From positions 1 to 64,000 of the forward strand of contig NZ_FNQK01000018.1 of the NCBI RefSeq assembly GCF_900107625.1: DNA of 64,000 nucleotides. The letters are read 5' to 3'. Of the stretch, positions 1 to 7,688 are shown piece by piece. The position numbers and the translations under genes are program-made. Within the stretch, counting starts at the first letter, position 1, and each line of letters begins with the position of its first letter. The stretch comes from Bizionia paragorgiae (GTDB lineage Bacteria > Bacteroidota > Bacteroidia > Flavobacteriales > Flavobacteriaceae). The notes below the pieces were generated by a model, which did no database searches, was not told the DNA's origin, and saw nothing but the letters and a program-made list of their open reading frames with translations.

Positions 1-99
1 GTGTAATGTTTTGCTTTACTTCTCATAATTGCTAAAATAATAACTAGCAAACAAATTCTCTCAACTTAATGTCTAGTCTAATGTAGTAATTCCACAGTT

Positions 100-648
100 T
101 TACTCTTCTAAATTATTATATTTTTCTATGATATAGAGAATATTGTTTTGGGTTCCCTCTAAGGCATCAAATTCTTTTAAAATTTCTGAATTATCTTTTA
201 ATAATAATCTTATTCTCGAGTGTGAGTCCTTTCTATTATTTAGTCCACCAAAATCGGTTAATTTAATTTCAGAATGGCCTTTTGAAGTATAAAAGATAAC
301 ACCATCAAGCTGTTGATAGACTTTTATTTTACCATCAATAATCATTTTTACAAACCACTTATCATAAACCGATTTTATGATACATTCACCATCGACACCT
401 TTTAGAGAATATATTGTTTCAACCCCGTTAGGATATAAAAATCTCTTATTACCGTTTGATTCCTTGAGTTTAAATCTAACTTTTGAAGGGCTTAAGAAAC
501 TATTAGCTCGTGTAATTTTGCCATATAAAGTATCTCCTTTTTTGGTAACTGCATATTCTTTTTCTTGCGCAATACACACGGACAATACCAACATATTAAA
601 GAGTAAAATAATTGTTTTCAATATGTGCCTTATCTTATTTTTAAACAT
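100..648 (-). CDS. Secreted hypothetical protein
   Basis: Unrecognised 182-residue protein. The N-terminus (about residues 1-27) has basic residues, a hydrophobic core and a VCIAQ end typical of a Sec signal peptide, so it is probably exported to the periplasm or outer surface. The mature part is lysine-rich and looks beta-rich, with a KKGDTLYGKI segment near residue 37 that resembles secreted Bacteroidota proteins of unknown role. It starts one base after the stop of the upstream 111-residue gene, so the two are almost certainly co-transcribed. ATG start. No catalytic motif is visible and I assign no function. Confidence 0.6.
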   Translation of the reverse strand: MFKNKIRHILKTIILLFNMLVLSVCIAQEKEYAVTKKGDTLYGKITRANSFLSPSKVRFKLKESNGNKRFLYPNGVETIYSLKGVDGECIIKSVYDKWFVKMIIDGKIKVYQQLDGVIFYTSKGHSEIKLTDFGGLNNRKDSHSRIRLLLKDNSEILKEFDALEGTQNNILYIIEKYNNLEE

Positions 649-649
649 T

Positions 650-985
650 TTATTCTACTCGAAAATAAAACTCTTTTGGGGATTCATTTACAAATCTCCA
701 AGAGATATTTCCACATTTGTTAAAACCTAATTGATTTGGGTGTAATTCTATAGGGTAGTCATCAAAAATGAATTCGTTTCTCTGATCAATAGTCAAAAAA
801 CTGTGATTACAACTCAATACAAAGTCACCCAAATGTAGTGCCTTTAACCCAATTCTATAACTATAAAATGAACCATCGGTACTAAGTTCAGAATGGACGG
901 TCATTTGTCCATTTTCGCAAGAAGGTAAAAAAGATAGTCCACCACTAGCTGTAATCTTTAATTCATTGTCGTATTTTTTTGCCAT
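650..985 (-). CDS. Hypothetical protein, 111 residues
   Basis: Small soluble protein with no signal peptide and no membrane segment; not recognised. Contains two cysteines (in SCENG and SCNHS) and another in KCGN, with otherwise mixed beta-type composition. It lies upstream of, and 1 bp from, the secreted 182-residue protein on the same strand, so the pair forms a two-gene unit. ATG start at the upstream end. The reading frame is intact; the role is unknown. Confidence 0.5.
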   Translation of the reverse strand: MAKKYDNELKITASGGLSFLPSCENGQMTVHSELSTDGSFYSYRIGLKALHLGDFVLSCNHSFLTIDQRNEFIFDDYPIELHPNQLGFNKCGNISWRFVNESPKEFYFRVE

Positions 986-1102
986 AATTCAAATATATAA
1001 TTTATGACCGTAAAAATTAGTCCTAGCTAAACTAGACAATCCACTTATAATGATGGCTGTATAATTTTAAAAATAAAACATAGCAGAGTTTAAATTCATG
1101 AT

Positions 1103-1555
1103 TTATTCCGTTAAATCTATTTTCGTACCAGATAAGAAATGATCTTTAATAAACGCTACTAAAGTATTGTACTCATTTAAATTACTAGCTTCAACAGCTA
1201 AAATTGGCGTTTTCTCTTGTATTTTATCCCGTTTTTTTTCTCTAAAAGTAAAATAATAATACTTAGCCTCTTTAGTTACAACAACACGATTTATTCTGTT
1301 TAAATCCATTAAGGGAGACTTAAAACCAATAAGTTTCTTTTCTATTACACCTTTCTTATTTCCAACAAGAAATATTAACTTTTTCGTAATTGTAAAAGGA
1401 AGGATAATTATAAAAAACACGTGAACCAAAAGGCTTAAAGCTATAATACCCATAATCACACCTAAGAAATCAGGTAATTCTGGAAGGAAACTGAAGAAGA
1501 ATAAAACAATGATGTGTATAATAATTCTAATGCCGGTCCATTTATAAGTGTCCAA
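1103..1555 (-). CDS. Membrane-anchored PH-like hypothetical protein, N-terminus doubtful
   Basis: The frame as given starts with TTG and encodes 150 residues: two hydrophobic segments (about residues 7-24 and 30-53), then a soluble lysine-rich domain whose FLVGNKKGVIEKK and YYYFTFREKK stretches resemble the two-helix plus PH-like layout of small bacterial membrane proteins. The TTG is probably not the original start: the same frame stays open and coding-like for 53 more codons upstream to an ATG immediately followed by TAA (see the separate entry). Either the gene is disrupted, or translation begins at TTG and yields an N-terminally shortened protein. Function unknown. Confidence 0.5.
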   Translation of the reverse strand: MDTYKWTGIRIIIHIIVLFFFSFLPELPDFLGVIMGIIALSLLVHVFFIIILPFTITKKLIFLVGNKKGVIEKKLIGFKSPLMDLNRINRVVVTKEAKYYYFTFREKKRDKIQEKTPILAVEASNLNEYNTLVAFIKDHFLSGTKIDLTE

Positions 1556-1717
1556 AATTTTATTTCTTATATTAATTTGCTTAAAAACGAATTTGGTTTG
1601 GTTAGAGTTTTTATCATCTAAAACAAATTCTTCAGAAATCTTATCTGCTAAATCAGAATCTTTTATTTTTTTAATTTTATCTGATTTTTTAGTAAAAAAA
1701 AATTTAATCTTTTACAT
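1556..1717 (-). pseudogene. Upstream part of the 1103-1555 gene, stop codon at codon 2
   Basis: Reading on the minus strand from 1717: ATG TAA AAG ATT AAA, then an uninterrupted lysine/aspartate-rich frame (KKSDKIKKIKDSDLADK and onward) that runs in phase straight into the TTG at 1555 and the two membrane segments. Changing the TAA at 1712-1714 to AAA would give MKKIKFFF, a very ordinary gene start. The plain reading is a single A-to-T nonsense change in an otherwise intact gene; a programmed start-stop is possible but less likely. Confidence 0.55.
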
Positions 1718-1821
1718 ATTCTTTTTAGTTTATCTTGAATTCAGTATTGTTAATTAATCATGGCTTACAAGTCAGGACAGACTAGCACAAAGTATTCACA
1801 CCGATTATTCCACGGTAATTA

Positions 1822-2409
1822 TTAATTATAGTTAAAATGCTGAAGTGTTCCTTTATAGTATCCTACCACAGAATCCCCATTAATATCAGTTAAATTAATA
1901 GTAATTTCATATTCATTATTAACTTTTCGAATATTCAATGTACCACTTATAACTTCAATAGTATTTCTATTAACTTCGTCAAAGTCTATACTATATTCTG
2001 CAATATCGTAAGTAAAAACAGAGTAAGGTTCTTGGTTTGAAGCTGTATAATCCCCTTCACTTAAGTCGTTTTCATTCTCTGAAAACAACTCAAAATAAAG
2101 AAGCTGTCCATAACCTTTCAAATCTAAAACCCCATTGTTATCAGATGTGATTTCAATATTTTCAGAGGTTAAGTATAAATCAAAATTAGAACCTTGATAG
2201 TTAAAATCATTCGTAGGGTCGTTATCTACGCCATAATTCTCAAGAGTTCCATTAGTTAAAATGTATTCAGTTTCATTCACAAAGAAGCTATTCGCTTGTT
2301 GCTCCGGAATCGGTAAATTATTTTCAGTGTCATTATCATTATCACTACAACTTAACACAACGATTAGTAATGATAAAAAGAGTAAATTAATCTTAAAATT
2401 CATAGTCAT
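1822..2409 (-). CDS. Hypothetical lipoprotein
   Basis: 195 residues. Two in-frame ATGs open the gene (MTMNFK); the second (2403) would do equally well. A hydrophobic signal ends in the lipobox VLSC, followed by an acidic SDNDNDTENN linker typical of surface-tethered Bacteroidota lipoproteins. The rest is Asn/Glu/Asp/Tyr-rich and probably beta-sandwich (segments such as GVLDLKGYGQLLYFELF and YEITINLTDINGD). No enzymatic motif is visible. It stands alone, with more than 500 bp of spacer upstream and about 270 bp downstream. Confidence 0.6.
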   Translation of the reverse strand: MTMNFKINLLFLSLLIVVLSCSDNDNDTENNLPIPEQQANSFFVNETEYILTNGTLENYGVDNDPTNDFNYQGSNFDLYLTSENIEITSDNNGVLDLKGYGQLLYFELFSENENDLSEGDYTASNQEPYSVFTYDIAEYSIDFDEVNRNTIEVISGTLNIRKVNNEYEITINLTDINGDSVVGYYKGTLQHFNYN

Positions 2410-2551
2410 TTAATATTTATGGTTTACTTGTATACAACTTAATTTTAAGTAGCCAATATAATATTTTTTACCAGATTTACTATCCTAATTATATGAAGTT
2501 TTATTCACAAACACTAGAGTTCGATGCAGTATATATTTAAAAACACCTAAC

Positions 2552-2574
2552 AACCTATTCTTTTTAAATAGGTT
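2552..2574. repeat. Perfect 8-bp inverted repeat
   Basis: AACCTATT, a 7-nt loop CTTTTTA, then AATAGGTT. No T-run follows on either strand, so it is not an obvious intrinsic terminator. It lies about 145 bp upstream of the lipoprotein gene. Role unknown. Confidence 0.4.
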
Positions 2575-2637
2575 TGACTATCAGGGTCCTTCGTCATGAA
2601 ACCTGTTTCTTATTTTCAACAAATATGATACACATTA

Positions 2638-2865
2638 TTATGCAATGTTTTCATGGCTAACTGTGTCGTAAAATGAAATAAGTTTATCATACACTTTTTC
2701 AGAATAGTGAAAGTAAGTTAGTACTTCCAGCCACACTTCAAAATACTCTTACAATCACGAGATTAAATTAAAATGTAGCGGCAGGTAATACATTAATCGC
2801 CGTATTTAATAGCTAATAAAACAGGCACTAATAATTGCAAAATCTGGGTTAATATATGATGATTC
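2638..2865 (-). pseudogene. Possible decayed gene remnant
   Basis: Two adjacent minus-strand stretches read like protein but are broken. 2865-2755 gives YINPDFAIISACFISY, a TAA, then IRRLMYYLPLHFNLIS and a stop in the same frame. 2748-2638 gives YFEVWLEVLTYFHYSEKVYDK and continues with ordinary composition to a stop, but has no start codon and a stop directly upstream. They may be pieces of one gene or a conserved intergenic element that happens to read open. I do not recognise either. Confidence 0.25.
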
Positions 2866-2940
2866 TTATAGAAGTACTTTAGTTAAAAGTTAATGAGTTT
2901 TTACTTGTTCTTTGCCGCAGTACTTTGTTGGCTACAGTAT

Positions 2941-3348
2941 TTATTTTTTCAACTTTTCAATCAGTAATTCATTTTCTTTTTCCAAACTTTGCACTTTATT
3001 CTGAAGGTCAAGTAAATAAGTGGACATATTTGATATGGTTTCAGATTGTTGTGATTGCGTTTCAGATATTCGAATTATGGATTCGTTATAGTTCGGTTTT
3101 TCAAATATAAAATCTTTCGCTAATGGTATTACACTTATAATAATTGCAGCAATGGTTAGGAATAATGAAACCTTATATTGCACGTCAGAAATTTTAGATT
3201 GTAATTCAGCAGTTTTTAATTGCGTATTCATTAAATCTCTAATTTCAATTTGTGTTTTTTCTTCCGAACTTTGTAAGTCAAATGTTGGTGCGTTTATATT
3301 CATTTTAGGTAATATATTTATTTCACTAATTTTTTTCTTAAAATCCAT
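2941..3348 (-). CDS. Membrane-anchored coiled-coil hypothetical protein
   Basis: 135 residues from the ATG at 3348 (MDFKKKISEIN); a longer frame reaches 3405, but its extra 19 residues (MYIRCFMTCW...) read like spacer and I prefer the internal ATG. The order is a soluble N-terminus, one hydrophobic segment (FLTIAAIIISVIPLA, about residues 64-78), then a C-terminal helical region with heptad-like spacing (ISNMSTYLLDLQNKVQSLEK), probably a coiled coil. This suggests a small bitopic scaffold or sensor, but no family is recognised. The flanks carry TGTTGGCTACA (2927-2937) and TGTTGCCAACA (3371-3381). Confidence 0.5.
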   Translation of the reverse strand: MDFKKKISEINILPKMNINAPTFDLQSSEEKTQIEIRDLMNTQLKTAELQSKISDVQYKVSLFLTIAAIIISVIPLAKDFIFEKPNYNESIIRISETQSQQSETISNMSTYLLDLQNKVQSLEKENELLIEKLKK

Positions 3349-3616
3349 TTTCAGAGAGTGATTGGTATATTGTTGCCAACATGTCATAAAACACCTAATA
3401 TACACTTTTTCGGGTACTATAATCAGGGTAATAAGCTATTCTGTCCTCTTTTAAAGCTAGTCGTAAGTCTGTTTGCTTACCGAGATCACTAACCAAGCCC
3501 CTTACAAACTAGACAAAACAAACATAATATATTAACAAAAACATGTTTTACTATTTTCTGTATCAAAAAATTAATGCGTTTTCACTGAATTTCACCTAGC
3601 ACTTTAATGCACTGCA

Positions 3617-4171
3617 TTATAATTTTAAACGTTCGTTAATTTTCTCATACCACAAATCTCTTTCGTTATCCACAAAATCAAATTCTTGATGATCCGTTGT
3701 TACAACTCTAATGCCGTTATCTACTAACTTCAATGTTTTTCTTTTTATAATTTCTTGGATGTTTTGATATGCAATATCAGTTTGCCCTCTTTGAAAGTTA
3801 ATTTTATGCGCTTTGAATATCAGTTTTTTATTGGTTAAGAATAGTTTTCCTCCAACGCCTTCCATGCCGCGAAATAAATTTCCAGGGCCTTCAATTTCAA
3901 TAGTTTCATCTACTTCCAAATTCGGTATGATGTTCTTCTCCACTTTCTTTGAAAATTTTCTTGCAAATTTTTCATTTATATAAGGGAATCCTATTCCGAA
4001 AAAAATCCCAAATAAAACACTTTGAATAATCAACATTTTAATTGGAAAGAGCTCTTCATCTGTGAAGTAATCAAACACCCACAATAATACGGCGTAAAGA
4101 ATTGCATTACCGATTGCGAATACTATTCGGTATTTCCAATTGATTTTCATCATTTTGTTTCCTATTTCCAT
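3617..4171 (-). CDS. GRAM/PH-like domain membrane protein
   Basis: 184 residues: two membrane segments (about residues 15-33 and 45-66), then a soluble domain with the GRAM/PH-like signature GGKLFLTNKKLIFKAHKINF followed by IAYQNIQEIIKRKTLKLVDNGIRV, the usual strand order of bacterial GRAM-type domains. These domains bind lipids or act as membrane-proximal scaffolds; the partner here is unknown. ATG at 4171; ATGs at 4153 and 4150 are alternatives. The layout resembles the 1103-1555 gene nearby (two membrane helices plus a PH-like domain), although the sequences are not clearly related. A 26-bp repeat lies 28 bp upstream of the start. Confidence 0.6.
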   Translation of the reverse strand: MEIGNKMMKINWKYRIVFAIGNAILYAVLLWVFDYFTDEELFPIKMLIIQSVLFGIFFGIGFPYINEKFARKFSKKVEKNIIPNLEVDETIEIEGPGNLFRGMEGVGGKLFLTNKKLIFKAHKINFQRGQTDIAYQNIQEIIKRKTLKLVDNGIRVVTTDHQEFDFVDNERDLWYEKINERLKL

Positions 4172-4198
4172 AGTTTAGTCGATTGCAGTTCTACCTTA

Positions 4199-4224
4199 TT
4201 TTCAGCATCTAATTTAGAAAAAAA
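4199..4224 (-). repeat. 26-bp repeat, copy 1
   Basis: TTTTCAGCATCTAATTTAG followed by A7 on the plus strand, identical to 5454-5479. It lies 28 bp upstream of the GRAM-protein start and reads as TTTTTTTCTAAATTAGATGC in the direction of that gene. It is either a shared promoter/regulatory element or a trace of duplicated flanks in this accessory stretch. Confidence 0.6.
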
Positions 4225-4379
4225 TAACAATTAAAGAATCCGCAGAACCTCATCACAGTGAACTGGCAAAGTCGTATTCGTGTGCTCGTAAAAACCAAGT
4301 TATTGGATATAAACGGCTTTGCAAACACTTTTTTTTATGGTTTTTGTCGGTAACTTTCATTTTGATAAGAATTTATTAT

Positions 4380-4820
4380 TTATTTTTTTCTCATAAAGTC
4401 ATACGCCCCTTTTCTAAGTTGAATACCGTATTCCAAATATGCTTTCATACAGGCCAGAAAATTTGCCCATCCTCCAGAATTCTCTAAGGCCCAATTTAAA
4501 TTTTCTTCAGAAAACTCCTTTCCATTTTCGTTTACTCGTACTATGGTACTATTATCTGGCACTTTTTCTAAAGTGATTTTCACAACAGTTTCCGGGTCCC
4601 AAACAAAGGAAATTGAACTATTATTTTGAACTTTAATATCTTTAATAAGAAACTCTTCTTCGAATTCAGGAAATTTCCAAATCACTTCCTTTTCTGACTC
4701 TAGTCTTCCGCTACTTTCAGAAATAAAATACTTAGTCATTTTCTCTGGATTTACAATCCCCTGAAAAACGTCTTTAATCGGTTTTTGAATTTGTATAACT
4801 GCCTTGGATTCTAGTTTCAT
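4380..4820 (-). CDS. SRPBCC (AHSA1-type) domain protein
   Basis: 146 residues, the usual length of a stand-alone AHSA1/SRPBCC protein. It opens with a typical strand (ESKAVIQIQKPIKDVFQGIVNPEKMTKYF), continues with the GRLESEKEVIWKFPEFEEEFLI and ISFVWDPETVVKITLEKVPDNSTIVRV strands, and ends with the long C-terminal helix containing GGWANFLACMKAYLEYG, the hallmark W..fL.clkayLe.G. These helix-grip folds bind small hydrophobic ligands or act as stress-related factors. No signal peptide, so cytoplasmic. ATG start. It sits alone between two accessory genes on the same strand. Confidence 0.75.
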   Translation of the reverse strand: MKLESKAVIQIQKPIKDVFQGIVNPEKMTKYFISESSGRLESEKEVIWKFPEFEEEFLIKDIKVQNNSSISFVWDPETVVKITLEKVPDNSTIVRVNENGKEFSEENLNWALENSGGWANFLACMKAYLEYGIQLRKGAYDFMRKK

Positions 4821-4888
4821 ATTGTTTAATTTATGTTTTGATTTAGTCCAAATGACCGCTCTCGGTATAAGCCGTATTGCATTTAGTT

Positions 4889-5413
4889 TTAATGGACTAA
4901 CAGTTTTTTCATTTCCTCTATCGCATCCGAATAATCAGAAACCTTACGTCCTTTTCCAATATGAATAGGACTTGTATTCAATCGATTTACTAAATCTTTA
5001 ATAGGCATGTTATCTAAGCTACCAAACTCATGTTTCCTCCACTCCAATTCATGTAGATGTTGATTTTGAAAACCAATAGTCTTTCTATCATTATCGGTAG
5101 GTAAAAATTCAAGTTCACCAATTTCAAGGCTTACATTTTCAAATTCCGTTACTATTCCGTCATACACTAACTGTCCATAAAGCGCATTTTTAAATAGTTG
5201 CTCAATATTTTTAAAATCCGCCACTTTAATGTCCGTTAATACAACCACATATTGAGTTTTTGCATTTGAAATTAGCCAACACTTTTTTCTATCCATATAA
5301 AAAACAGTTGCATTCCATTTTCCCAAAATACCACATTGGTCACTTGAATCTTTTTGAATCAGTTTTTTTATCAATTTTTCAAGCTTTTTTGATGTGTAGA
5401 CTGGTGTTTTCAT
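4889..5413 (-). CDS. DUF6933-like hypothetical protein
   Basis: 174 residues from the ATG at 5413 (MKTPVYTSKKLEKLIKK); the frame extends four codons to a TTG, which I reject. The early region, with a GKWNATVFYMDRKKCWLISNAKT segment followed by VVVLTDIKVADFKNIEQLF, matches my memory of the DUF6933 domain (a basic helix, then W-hA-hhhhhRr.chlhhN..T). Cytoplasmic, no catalytic motif identified. The C-terminal HELEWRKHEFGSLDNM region may be a separate extension. Copy 2 of the 26-bp repeat lies 41 bp upstream. The family call is from memory and not certain. Confidence 0.5.
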   Translation of the reverse strand: MKTPVYTSKKLEKLIKKLIQKDSSDQCGILGKWNATVFYMDRKKCWLISNAKTQYVVVLTDIKVADFKNIEQLFKNALYGQLVYDGIVTEFENVSLEIGELEFLPTDNDRKTIGFQNQHLHELEWRKHEFGSLDNMPIKDLVNRLNTSPIHIGKGRKVSDYSDAIEEMKKLLVH

Positions 5414-5453
5414 TAAATTATGCAAAACATTGTTTTATAAGATTGACTGTATG

Positions 5454-5479
5454 TTTTCAGCATCTAATTTAGAAAAAAA
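5454..5479 (-). repeat. 26-bp repeat, copy 2
   Basis: Identical over 26 bp to 4199-4224 and followed, like it, by a similar ACAATTA tail. It lies 41 bp upstream of the DUF6933-like start. The next minus-strand gene between the two copies (4380-4820) does not have it. Confidence 0.6.
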
Positions 5480-5637
5480 AAAACACAATTACACCCTTGT
5501 GAAGCTCCTTTCAAAACCACATCACCACCTTAATTATACTCTTCACACTATAATTTCCTTTTCAAGTTTGGATTACCTAAATTACAGTCCTTAAACCTAG
5601 AGCTTTTTATACAGCCTTAGTTTCAATTCAACTCTTT

Positions 5638-6210
5638 ATGTATTTAACCGATTTTCTTACTTCCTATGTTGCGTTTTCACACGATGAATTACAAGACATT
5701 CTTTCGTATTTCACCAAGGAAGACGTTAAAAAGAATCAACTTTTAGTAAAAAAAGGACAGGTTTGTCGTCGGTTATATTTCGTACACAAAGGCATGGGAA
5801 GAAGCTATTATCTAAAAGAAGACGGTAAGGAAGTCACCCAATGGTTCTTTGGCGATGGTGTATTTATGTCTAGTGCCGACAGTTTTTTTAATCAAAGTAC
5901 AAGCTATTACTATCTAGAAACTTTAGAAGATTCCGTGTTATACAGTGTTTCGTACGACGATTTAAACCATTTACTCGTAAAATATCACACTATGGAACGG
6001 TTTACTCGGCTGTTAGCGATTACCATGCTTACCAAAGTCGCTCAAAAATTAAATGCTATTCAATTTCAAACGGCTAGAGAGCGCTATGATTATATGATTG
6101 CTGAATTCCCGAATATTGCTCACCGTGTTCCTCTAGGACATATTGCCTCGTACCTCGGAATGACCCAAGAAACACTCAGTAGGATAAGAAAAAACGATAT
6201 GAATTTGTAA
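5638..6210 (+). CDS. Crp/Fnr-family transcription regulator
   Basis: 190 residues, normal for the family. Residues about 20-115 form the cyclic-nucleotide-binding-like beta roll (LLVKKGQVCRRLYFVHKGMGR, then YYLKEDGKEVTQWFFGDGVF), without the canonical RxS phosphate-binding cassette, so cAMP binding should not be assumed. Residues about 160-188 carry the helix-turn-helix (VPLGHIASYLGMTQETLSRIRK). The four-gene efflux operon starts 83 bp downstream on the same strand and a palindromic Crp/Fnr-type site (6223-6240) lies in the gap, so it is likely the local regulator of that operon. This arrangement is inferred from position. Confidence 0.85.
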   Translation: MYLTDFLTSYVAFSHDELQDILSYFTKEDVKKNQLLVKKGQVCRRLYFVHKGMGRSYYLKEDGKEVTQWFFGDGVFMSSADSFFNQSTSYYYLETLEDSVLYSVSYDDLNHLLVKYHTMERFTRLLAITMLTKVAQKLNAIQFQTARERYDYMIAEFPNIAHRVPLGHIASYLGMTQETLSRIRKNDMNL

Positions 6211-6222
6211 TACTTTTCTGTT

Positions 6223-6240
6223 ATTTGATTTAGGTCAAAT
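6223..6240. promoter_or_regulatory. Crp/Fnr-type palindrome before the efflux operon
   Basis: ATTTGATTTAGGTCAAAT: arms ATTTGA and TCAAAT are perfect complements around 6 bp. The TTGA-N6-TCAA core has the same geometry as the classical FNR box TTGAT-N4-ATCAA. It lies 13 bp after the Crp-family gene stop and 53 bp before the tolC-like start. Confidence 0.6.
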
Positions 6241-6293
6241 GAAAATAGCTTTATCTTTAGGATATTTGCATAGCTATTATAAAAACAGGTATT

Positions 6294-7676
6294 ATGAATA
6301 CAAACATATCTAAAACAATTATTTTAACTCTTGCTATTATTGGGATCAATATTTATACGGCAAAGGCACAGCAATTAGACCCCGCGCTTAAAGATCTTAT
6401 AAGCAAAGGTCTAGATAAAAGCCATAGCCTTACCATTAATAATTTAGACGCCGAGCAAGCAAAAATAGATCAGAATTTGGCCAAGACCGTATTCCTTCCT
6501 AAAATCACATTTAACGGGAGTTTTACGCGACTTAATGACGATCTTACTTTAGATGGGGACACCCAGAACTTACTAATGGGCACGCAAAAACTACTTATTA
6601 AAGAAGCTATTGGTATGCCTTTTAACAGTCCGTTTCCAGAAAGCATTCCCTTGTCCGAAATACCAAACCTTCAGGATAAAAACATCTTAAAATCTTCGGT
6701 CGATTTAGACTGGGTTTTATTTAGTGGTTTAGAAGCTCATAATGCTATTAAAGCTAGTAAGCATAAAGAAACGTCGCTAAACTACCTTGGTTATGCCGAA
6801 AAAGACAAAATCGCTTTAAAAATAATTGAAGCCTACGACAAGCTTGCTTTAGTTTATGCATCAAAAGAGGTTATAAACGCCACGAAAGCGTACTTAAGCG
6901 AACAGGAACGCTATGTAAAAAAGGCGATCGAAAATGGTTTGGCTATCCCTATTTCTCTAAAGAAAATTGAATTAGCACAGCAGCAATTAGCCTCTAAAGA
7001 ATTAGAGTTTAATCACAATAGAATCTTATTAATCGAAGTGCTACATCAGCTTACTGGAGAACACAAAGAAGCCCTCGCTTTATTAAACCCTAAACTACAA
7101 TCGATAACGGTTATCTCTAATACAGCTACCGATAAGCGCAATGAAATTAAGGCCCTTGAAGCTGCCGAGCAAGCAGCGCTTTACAAGTCAAAAATGGAAA
7201 AAAGCCATTTTATCCCTAAAGTGGCTTTAAAAGGTCATTATGAATTTATTGAGGAAGACTTGTCTCTGTTAGATCCCAAATGGTTTATTGGCGTGGGTAT
7301 TAAATGGCAGGTTTTCGACGGCATGCAATCAAAATTAAAGAGTCAGAAATCAAAATTAGAAAGTCAGAAATACAGAGCACAACGAGAAGAAGCCGAAGAG
7401 CTCATAGCTATGAGTATTATTAAAGCGCAACTGGAATATGAATCGTCACTGCAAAATAGCGTCATAGCTCAAAAGGAGGTTGAATTGGCTACGGCTACCT
7501 ATGAGATGATTAATAAACAATACAAAAACAACCTAGCCTCTATTAATGATGTTATAGAAGCTCTAACCGATTTAGAGAAAGCTAATTTTAAATTACAAGA
7601 GTCCTATTTCGATCAACGCCGAGCGAGTACAAATAGGCTTCATGCGAAAGGGCAACTCACTTCTTTTTATAAATAA
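6294..7676 (+). CDS. TolC-family outer membrane efflux protein
   Basis: 460 residues with a signal peptide (about 1-26, ending YTAKAQ). The two tandem TolC repeats are visible as long amphipathic, Ala/Glu/Lys-rich helices (for example IDQNLAKTVFLPKITFNGSF, then later KSKMEKSHFIPKVALKGHYEF), the typical repeat of K..fLPkl.l.g. It forms the outer membrane channel and periplasmic tunnel of a tripartite exporter. It is followed at 12 bp by the membrane fusion protein. First gene of an operon that also encodes a permease and a hydrolase. Confidence 0.9.
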   Translation: MNTNISKTIILTLAIIGINIYTAKAQQLDPALKDLISKGLDKSHSLTINNLDAEQAKIDQNLAKTVFLPKITFNGSFTRLNDDLTLDGDTQNLLMGTQKLLIKEAIGMPFNSPFPESIPLSEIPNLQDKNILKSSVDLDWVLFSGLEAHNAIKASKHKETSLNYLGYAEKDKIALKIIEAYDKLALVYASKEVINATKAYLSEQERYVKKAIENGLAIPISLKKIELAQQQLASKELEFNHNRILLIEVLHQLTGEHKEALALLNPKLQSITVISNTATDKRNEIKALEAAEQAALYKSKMEKSHFIPKVALKGHYEFIEEDLSLLDPKWFIGVGIKWQVFDGMQSKLKSQKSKLESQKYRAQREEAEELIAMSIIKAQLEYESSLQNSVIAQKEVELATATYEMINKQYKNNLASINDVIEALTDLEKANFKLQESYFDQRRASTNRLHAKGQLTSFYK

Positions 7677-7688
7677 TACCGAAAAAAA

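Larger units (their letters stand above)
2410..2940. other. 531-bp spacer with hairpin and decayed coding scraps
   Basis: AT-rich interval between two minus-strand genes. It holds a perfect 8-bp stem hairpin (2552-2574) and, on the minus strand, two protein-like but interrupted frames (2638-2748 and 2755-2865). No intact gene is visible on either strand. An AAACACCTAA ... ATCAGGGT arrangement (2541-2587) recurs loosely at 3388-3429. Confidence 0.4.

Noticed and set aside
2925-3110. Plus-strand frame across the coiled-coil gene
   Set aside because: Antisense shadow of the minus-strand gene; Phe/Ile-rich and without a start region.
4253-4360. Minus-strand open frame of 35 codons next to the SRPBCC gene
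   Set aside because: Poly-lysine start and no domain; it lies in spacer with no sign of coding constraint.
100-5500. Chromosomal integron with attC sites
   Set aside because: No integrase gene and no paired attC core sites with the right spacing were found; only isolated GTTGGC/GCCAAC pieces.
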